Below, one piece after another: positions 57,225-64,000 of a DNA stretch of 64,000 nt. The translations under genes and the position numbers were made by a program. The stretch comes from Glandiceps talaboti (taxonomy: Eukaryota > Hemichordata > Enteropneusta > Spengelidae). Position 1 is the first letter of the stretch, and each line of letters starts with the position of its first letter. The notes below the pieces were generated by a model. It made no database searches. It had not been told where the DNA came from and saw only the letters and a program-made list of their open reading frames with translations. The DNA lies in assembly GCF_964340395.1 (NCBI RefSeq), contig NC_135562.1, positions 23,840,173-23,904,172 of the forward strand. Direction: 5' to 3'.

Positions 57225-57281
57225 TAGAACTTTTGGAGGAGTTTAGAAGAACAGAAAAACAGTTTCAGACATCAGCACCAA
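57225..57281 (+). CDS. Candidate short exon C
   Basis: Flanked by ttattttattag and a perfect donor gtaagt. In the phase left by exon B it reads ELLEEFRRTEKQFQTSAP, a charged, helix-prone sequence that could belong to a coiled coil. The other two frames contain stops. The next exon was not found; the following 6 kb is repeats. Confidence 0.4.
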
Positions 57282-57299
57282 GTAAGTTTTTTGAGTTTT

Positions 57300-58470
57300 T
57301 TTTAGTTTGTATGGCTGCATGAGTGATTGCTCTTTTAACTATCCCACCTCACCCCTTCCAACATACGTACATCAAATACACTATCATTTTTGCGTCTCCG
57401 GCACCAATTGTCATATCTGCGCCATCATCTACCTCGCGTTTCGGTCCGCAGTCTTCGCTGCACATGATCATATATTACATATTGACATACACAAACAGCA
57501 CTCCTCGATTTTTGTTATCCCTTTCCGTACGTCTGGTTTCTTGTGGATTTTGGTTTTCTCTGACTAGGTGGGTCTCTAGGGTTGATTACTTTGTTGTTTG
57601 GTTGGTTGGCGTTGGTTGGTTGGCAATGGTTCGTTGGTTAGTCCTTTGTAGGTTTTACATATTTTTCACTTGCTGTCTATGGCCTTAATCTCTCATACCA
57701 ACACACATAAACCTCACAAACCTCTGCCGTGTCGCCGCCATCTCTATTACTGCCGTGTCGCCATCTTTATTTGCCATCACCGTTGTGCATCATATTCATT
57801 ACAACAATACAATAAAGTCCCCCATTCATTTTAACTTTCTGTATGTATGTTTGTATGGTTTAGAGTTATAATGGCACATTCCATTACAACTCTTCATATT
57901 CGCAGTCAAGCATGTGCATGTATGTTAACCCTCTCCCCCCCAAAAAAAACAAAAAGTATGTGTCCTTGTATGGTGATTCAAATTGGCAACAAAGAATTGC
58001 TTGGCAGCGATGACACCCCTAGCATTGACTAGATAATATGGATTTTAGAGTAATCAATTTCCAATGCGGCCTAAATTCAACTGAATACAGAGCTCAGTAG
58101 AGCTATCAAACATTTAATCCTCTTTTTATCAGGGGGGTGGGTTGGTCAATTTCACTACAAACATTCAAATTAAACTCTCAAATCCAGGGGACCATATAGC
58201 CAGAATTACCATACGAGTATGACTACATTCTCAGTCTAAATAATTGTTGGCATAATGCTAAAAATGCTACTAATGACTGAGTGAATTTAAGGTACTGTCG
58301 TCTTTAGTGTATCCATGGCAGTGTATTTCAAGGCAATATCTATTATATGGTACGTCTACAGAATATCAAGTATACATCACTTACACCTAAAAGCTATGAA
58401 TGGCAAGCGTCATCTAGAAGTTCTTTACTTATCTTTGCTGTTCATCTACAATTGATCTGTGCTGTCATGA
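57300..58470. repeat. 1.1 kb dispersed duplication, pair 2 copy 1
   Basis: Shares with 60310-61400 the series gagtgattg, ccgtc-type cgccatcatctacctcgcg, catgatcatatattacatat, aagaattgcttggcagc, cccctagcattgactagata and tatcaagtatacatcactta, in the same order and orientation. It is diverged, with many indels, and non-coding. The frames at 57307-57688 are not conserved as proteins in the other copy. Confidence 0.75.
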
Positions 58471-58964
58471 ACACAGATGAAAAGTGATGTAGCCTCAAAT
58501 ATTCATCTGAAAGTTGTTCATAAACTGATAAATTTTCATCAAGTCTTCATCAAAGACAGTCTTCAATTATTCAACTTACTAGCCAAGTCAAATTCAGAAT
58601 TTTTTATGACAAATATGGCCAATATTTTGTCATCATTGCAAAGGTCACAAAACAAAGCAATGACAAGGTCTCAAAGCTCATTATAAATAAAATGGGTATT
58701 AAGTCATTTAATTTAGGTTTCTATGTATTAAGCTACCAGACTGAGCTTGTGCACAAAATGTGAAGTTTGACATTTGTGCCAGGCTTGGTTGAAATTGGTC
58801 TATGCATCTCTGCTGTATACTGTGCACTATGATTAATGTTTGGCTATTTGACCTTGAAGATACAGGTCGAGGTCAAAGGTCGAGGTCTCAGAAAGACCAT
58901 TATCAATAATATGGATATGGATAATATAACACTCAAAGTGGGTCACTATTACACACTTCAATAA
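58471..58964. other. No gene supported
   Basis: A 69-codon frame at 58477-58686 starts with ATG but has no recognised domain. A ggtcgaggtcaaaggtcgag word near 58865 is a short internal duplication. Confidence 0.35.
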
Positions 58965-59998
58965 TAGCACTCGGTATTAAATAGCACTATTGCAAGAAAT
59001 GTGGGAATTGAATACTAGCATCCATTATTAAATAGCACTATTGCAAGACATGTGGGAATTGAATACTAGCACTCGGTATTAAATAGCACTATTGCAAGAA
59101 ATGTGGGAATTGAATACTAGCACTCGGTATTAAATAGCACTATTGCAAGACATGTGGGAATTGAATACCAGCACCTGGTATTAAATAGCACTATTGCAAG
59201 ACATGTGGGAATTGAATAATATCACCCGGTATTAAATAGCACTATTGCAAGAAATGTGGGAATTGAATACTAGCAACCGGTATTAAATAGCACTATTGCA
59301 AGAAATGTGGGAATTGAATACTAGCACCCGGTATTAAATAGCACTATTGCAAGAAATGTGGGAATTGAATACTAGAACCCGGTATTAAATAGCACTATTG
59401 CAAGAAATGTGGGAATTGAATAATAGCACCCGGTATTAAATAGCACTATTGCAAGAAATGTGGGAATTGAATACCAGCAACCGGTATTAAATAGCACTAT
59501 TGCAAGACATGTGGGAATTGAATACTAGCACCAAGTATTGAATAGCACTATTGCAAGAAATGTGGGAATTGAATACTAGCAACCGGTATTAAATAGCACT
59601 ATTGCAAGAAATGTGGGAATTGAATACTAGCACCCGGTATTAAATAGCACTATTGCAAGAAATGTGGGAATTGAATACTAGCACCTGGTATTAAATAGCA
59701 CTATTGCAAGAAATGTGGGAATTGAATACTAGCAACCGGTATTAAATAGCACTATTGCAAGAAATGTGGGAATTGAATACTAGCACCCGGTATTAAATAG
59801 CACTATTGCAAGAAATGTGGGAATTGAATACTAGCACCCGGTATTAAATAGCACTATTGCAAGAAATGTGGGAATTGAATACTAGCAACCGGTATTAAAT
59901 AGCACTATTGCAAGAAATGTGGGAATTGAATACTAGCACCCGGTATTAAATAGCACTATTGCAAGAAATGTGGGAATTGAATACTAGCAACCGTTCAT
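58965..59998. repeat. 51 bp minisatellite, about 20 copies
   Basis: The unit is gaatactagcacccggtatt, aaatagcactattgcaagaa and atgtgggaatt. Variants sit mainly at three sites: cacccgg/caaccgg/cactcgg, agaa/agac and tactag/taatag. Although the period is a multiple of three, the unit contains tag stops, so it is not coding. Confidence 0.95.
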
Positions 59999-60309
59999 GT
60001 TGTACTTAAAAATAGTGACCCCCCCCCCCCCCTGCAATTCATCCACAAAACAATCCACCCCCCCTGACAAATATAAAAACACAATGTCCTGCCCATCTGT
60101 TGACAGGAAACACTCTTTTTGTTCACGCACACTGCATATATAGTTAATTTTACATGTTACATTTTCAGTAATTTTAATTTTTATACTATTTTTTTATAAC
60201 ATTAGCATGGAACTATAACAAAACAATAGATGGTTACAAAGGCCAAAGAAAATGATTATCAAAATCTTGTGAAATTAAAATGCTTTTACTTTTCTAAGTA
60301 TGAATGAAT
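59999..60309. other. C tract and AT-rich spacer
   Basis: An uninterrupted C run lies at about 60019-60032. Nothing else is recognised. Confidence 0.5.
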
Positions 60310-61400
60310 GAATGAGTGACTGTTGTTCTTATAACCCCCTCTCCAACCTACACATTTCAAATACTACCCGTATTTTCATCATCATCGCCATCAACTACCT
60401 CACGCCTCGGTCCTTTTTTGCCATCACTACGCATGACCACATATTACATATACACAAACGGTTCATCTTTTTTCTTTTTCTTCTCATTTTGGGTTGTCCT
60501 CAGGTTAGGTTAGGTCAGAGGGTCGGTAGTTTGGATTATTTTCACTTGCCTGGCTATGGACTTTCTCTCATACTTAACATCCACAGACACAAATTTCGCA
60601 CTTCCACCACTGTCACCAATTTCACCACGTCTCCGTTTGCATTCATCATCTTTGCTGCGTCTTCATCTGCATTCGCCATCCTTCCCGCGTCTCCACCTGC
60701 ATTCGTCATGTTCGCCCTGTGTCATATTCAAGTTATTTTTACACCAACACCAACACAAACTATAGGTTTACTCCTCACTATTGGCTGTCAAGCATTGTGA
60801 GTGTGTGTATTAAACTTGCCCCCCCCCCAAAAAATAAAAATAAATAAATAAATAAAAGTAATAAATAAAAATAAAGGAAAAACTGTGGCCTATTGTATAT
60901 AAAAGGGTATGTATGGCAACTCAAAGGAAGCGACAAAGAATTGCTTGGCAGCAATGATACCCCTAGCATTGACTAGATAATATGGACGTTAGATTCAATA
61001 TTTCATGCGCCACATTTCAACAGAGCTCAGTGAAGTTCTACCAACCCTGTACATCATATCATTGGGATTAGGAATGGACAATAAAAATATCAAGGATCTA
61101 ACGTTCAGGGGACTTTTTTGCCCGACTTGCCATATCATAACGGTACTCGGTATATACCAGTTAATCTAGATGAATGAAATAAATGAAATAAAATATACCA
61201 TAAGTTCTATAAATAGTCTATACATATAATGACCAACTGAAAGTACTATCGTCTGGCTTTTGTGGCTGTCATTCAAGGCAATTTCTATTACATCTACAAG
61301 ATATCAAGTGTACATCACCTACATCTGACGGCTTAGAGTGTTAAGTGTCTTCTCTAGGGTACTTACTTTTTATTATTCGTCTACATTTGATCATGATGTG
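60310..61400. repeat. 1.1 kb dispersed duplication, pair 2 copy 2
   Basis: Homologous to 57300-58470. Contains a C tract and an (AAAT)n run at 60818-60870 not present in the first copy. The 162-codon frame at 60312-60800 has no counterpart as a protein in copy 1 and is probably chance. Confidence 0.75.
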
Positions 61401-61418
61401 TGATGATGAACGTAAGTG

Positions 61419-61515
61419 TAGTCTGTAAGGTACGCCGTGATGGGGCGCCCTCACACTTCAGCCAACCCCTCCCACGCCGGTGAGGGCGGAACGTCAGGAC
61501 GTATCTTACAGTCTA
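61419..61515. mobile_element. 97 bp foldback MITE with 9 bp target duplication
   Basis: The termini tagtctgtaag and cttacagtcta are inverted copies with one mismatch. Inner arms gatggggcgccctcac and gtgagggcggaacgtc extend the hairpin. Exact acgtaagtg flanks it at 61410-61418 and 61516-61524. A 9 bp duplication is typical of Mutator-like elements. The element is much more GC-rich than its surroundings. Confidence 0.75.
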
Positions 61516-61524
61516 ACGTAAGTG

Positions 61525-61904
61525 ACACACAAAATTAATTATGTATGCGTAAGAGCAAATGACACACATCTTATGGCAAATGACTAGCGTATGGAAATAA
61601 ATGACACACATAAGGCAAGTAATGCACGTATGACCACAGGGGCGTGTAATATTTCTTAGATTGTTGTTTTCCTGGTCTACAGACTAGATATAACAACCTT
61701 TTGACTATATATTCCTACCTGTAAGTAAGGAAAAAACATTTCCGCTACTTTAGAGATTGACACATTTGTAGCAGCAGGATTCGTACGATATTTTCCTAAG
61801 AAAACGGCGATCCAGGGCGGCAATCTAAGCAATAATACGTGCCCTGTGCTCGTGACTATAAATGACGCACACACAAGGCGAATGATGCACACATGACAAT
61901 AAAT
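61525..61904. other. Low-complexity gacacac/aatgac repeat-like stretch, no gene
   Basis: Loose repetition of aatgacacaca and atgac words. Chance 71-codon frame on the minus strand. Confidence 0.4.
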
Positions 61905-62215
61905 CTAAATGACACACATGACTACATGAGATGACTACATGCGATATGACTACATGAGGTGACTACATGCGATGTGACTACATGAGATGACTACATGCGA
62001 TATGACTACATGAGGTGACTACATGCGATGTGACTACATGAGATGACTACATGCGATATGACTACATGAGATGACTACATGCGATATGACTACATGAGAT
62101 GACTACATACGATATGACTACATGAGGTGACTACATGCGATGTGACTACATGAGATGACTACATGCGATATGACTACATTAGATGACTACATGCAATACT
62201 GCGATGCGAGATGAT
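61905..62215. repeat. gactacatg(a/c)gat degenerate minisatellite, copy 2
   Basis: Same alternating units as 44110-44394, ending ctgcgatgcgagatgatgac and joined to the same 3' block. Confidence 0.85.
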
Positions 62216-62217
62216 GA

Positions 62218-63640
62218 CATGATATGCGGCGATTTTGTAATGACGTTATGCCATTCGTAGATTATTCAATATGCATAAGGGGTAGACCATTCGATATCCT
62301 GGGGGGCTTGGAAGATTGGTGGAGAGTCATTATTTTTTTTCCCACCTGCTTGCCTGAGAATTATTTTTTTGTCCTTTTCCTATGCTGGCAACTTTTTTTT
62401 TCTTTGCTTCTTTGAGATATCCGGATTTTTTTTTACGTCAATGTTGAACACCTACATTTGTTGCCACAATTTTCTGTTTGGTTTTGGCACACGGTAATAG
62501 AGAGAGTAAAAAGATCCTGTTCTATCACACACATATTATATTTAAAAAACTACATATTTCATACATGTTTGATTTTCAATTAAATAAGCATGCCATGGTA
62601 TGGTGACACACTGAAAATACAAATCGGAAACTTGATTGGTGAGCTCAAACATTCAGATAGACCGGTCAGTTTCTCCAGATTGGTGGATGGGGGGGGGGGG
62701 GGGTGTCAGTGTTTTTTTTCCATTGGGCCGACAAAAAGTCACTGACCCCCCCCCCCCCCCCCCTGAATAAAGTTTCATAGCATCTGACAGTAAGTTGTAG
62801 AGGGAAGAGCTTTGAGACTGGGATATGTCCACCTCTTGTGCGAGTGTCTGTGAATGGGGGGGGGGGGGTTCTAGCCGGTCTCCCCCTAGAAAACGGCCTG
62901 GATGATTTTTACTTCTAAAAGCAATGTTTAGGCTATTCACAGACACTTTCAGACAATAATTTACAAATTTTACAAGACAGCTCTAACATGTAAAAAGCAA
63001 CTCTGTGAGGTTGAAACATTTTTGAAATAAAGTTTCATAGCATCTTGACAGTAAGAGTTGGAGGAAAGAACTTTGATTTGAGACTGGAACATGTCTACCT
63101 CTTACGGGGGGTTCTCGGGGGTCCCCCTAGAAGCCCTCGAGGTTTTTTACTTCTCAAGCAATGTTTAGGCTATTCACAGACACTTTCAGACAATAATTTG
63201 CAAACTTTACAAGACAGCTCTAACATGTAAAAAGCAACTACACATGGTTGAAACATTTTTGAAATAAAATTTCATAGCATCTTGACAGTAAGAGGTGGAG
63301 GAAAGAACTTTGATTTGATGCTTGGACATGTCTACCTCTTATGGGGGGGGGGGTCCTAGGGGATCTCCCCTAGAAGCTTTTTAAGGTTTTTTTTACCAAT
63401 TTTGGTGAATCTTATTGTTGGTTTAACGAATGAGTGGCCTCTGGGGTGATGGAGTCCAAGCCCCCCCCCCCCGCCAGATCTGCAGTTTTTTGTTTCTATT
63501 TAGGCGATTTTTAAGGTTATTCATAGCCTCTGAGATATATATTGCCAAACATCGAAAAGCTAAATTAAATATAACTTTTTACATAGGTTTTCCATGTTAT
63601 AAAAGTGGGCCTGTAACATTGGTATAGGGTCATTGATATT
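62218..63640. repeat. 1.4 kb dispersed duplication, copy 2
   Basis: Matches 44395-45515 but contains an extra internal repeat. The module caatgtttaggctattcaca with aaagcaact and aaataaagtttcatagcatc occurs three times here (near 62920, 63000-63160 and 63170-63290) and twice in copy 1. G and C tracts at 62690-62702, 62747-62763 and 63461-63472 differ in length between copies. Confidence 0.85.
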
Positions 63641-64000
63641 GCATTTATAGTAAAGTTACTGATGTGTTAGAGCACTTTAGGAGGTCATACCTAGTGTACA
63701 ATATAAACTTGAATTTGAGTTGTGGTGTCGATACATGTAGTGTCTGAAATAGGAAGTATAGCATCCCTTTTGACAAATTCATACTGAAGAGACTAGAACA
63801 ATTTAGATTAAGTTCTTTTATAAACTATCCAATAGTATGAAGGTTACCATTACAAAACCTTCAAGTTCACTTTTGCCCCAAAGTGTAAGATAAGTGAAGC
63901 ACTGATTGTGAAACAGCCAAACACTTACATGGCATGTTCTGTAACTAGTGTTGTAGCTAGGTAATACATGTATTATATGTATATTTTTTATGTATAGTTA
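63641..64000. other. No gene seen
   Basis: Unique-looking sequence to the end of the window. Confidence 0.4.

Noticed and set aside
60312-60800. 162-codon frame as a gene
   Set aside because: It lies in a diverged duplicated repeat. The homologous part at 57300 does not keep the frame, and the sequence is low-complexity (Thr, Ile, Ser, Pro).

Overview
This is eukaryotic, metazoan DNA: AT-rich, almost without long open reading frames, full of microsatellites and minisatellites, with intron-type splice sites and non-LTR, LTR, Penelope-like and SINE retroelements. EN-bearing Penelope elements, tRNA-derived SINEs with a Nin-like core, ATT-tailed LINEs and ribonuclease-inhibitor-type leucine-rich repeats fit a marine invertebrate (lancelet, hemichordate or lophotrochozoan). 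I cannot narrow it further. No bacterial-type operon is present.

Host genes are few. At 1861-2365 lies the last exon of a leucine-rich-repeat protein whose other exons are outside the window. At 50975-51562 is an intronless 195-codon gene of unknown function, with a TATA box, CCAAT boxes and a poly(A) signal that overlaps its stop codon. At 56872-57281 three short, phase-compatible exons suggest a fragment of an unrecognised gene.

The centre of the window (about 25.0-42.0 kb) is a three-layer nest. A Penelope-like element (PLE) was split by a minus-strand LINE flanked by an 11-12 bp target duplication. That LINE was in turn split by a chromodomain Ty3/Gypsy retrotransposon flanked by a 4 bp duplication. 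The Gypsy element has a complete 1763-codon Gag-Pol frame. Its 5' LTR carries an extra, diverged 327 bp segment that the 3' LTR lacks. In the PLE, the 13-codon reverse transcriptase motif around the PLE-typical GTAMG has expanded in frame into 23 tandem copies. A hammerhead-like RNA motif follows the PLE GIY-YIG endonuclease region.

Left flank (1-25 kb): paired MITEs, a SINE nested in a foldback MITE, a LINE 3' end, a Tx1/L1-like LINE relic, a LINE copy with its whole reverse transcriptase deleted, and three long arrays (a 43/46 bp minisatellite, a (CT)n tract and a 32 bp minisatellite that repeats a branch-point-plus-3'-splice-site-like unit about 38 times). Right flank (42-64 kb): a 151 bp tandem array, a second degraded LINE, a roughly 160 bp array with two POU-octamer words per unit, a large foldback element, a 51 bp minisatellite, a small MITE with 9 bp target duplications, and two pairs of long dispersed duplications (44.0-45.5/61.9-63.6 kb and 57.3-58.5/60.3-61.4 kb).
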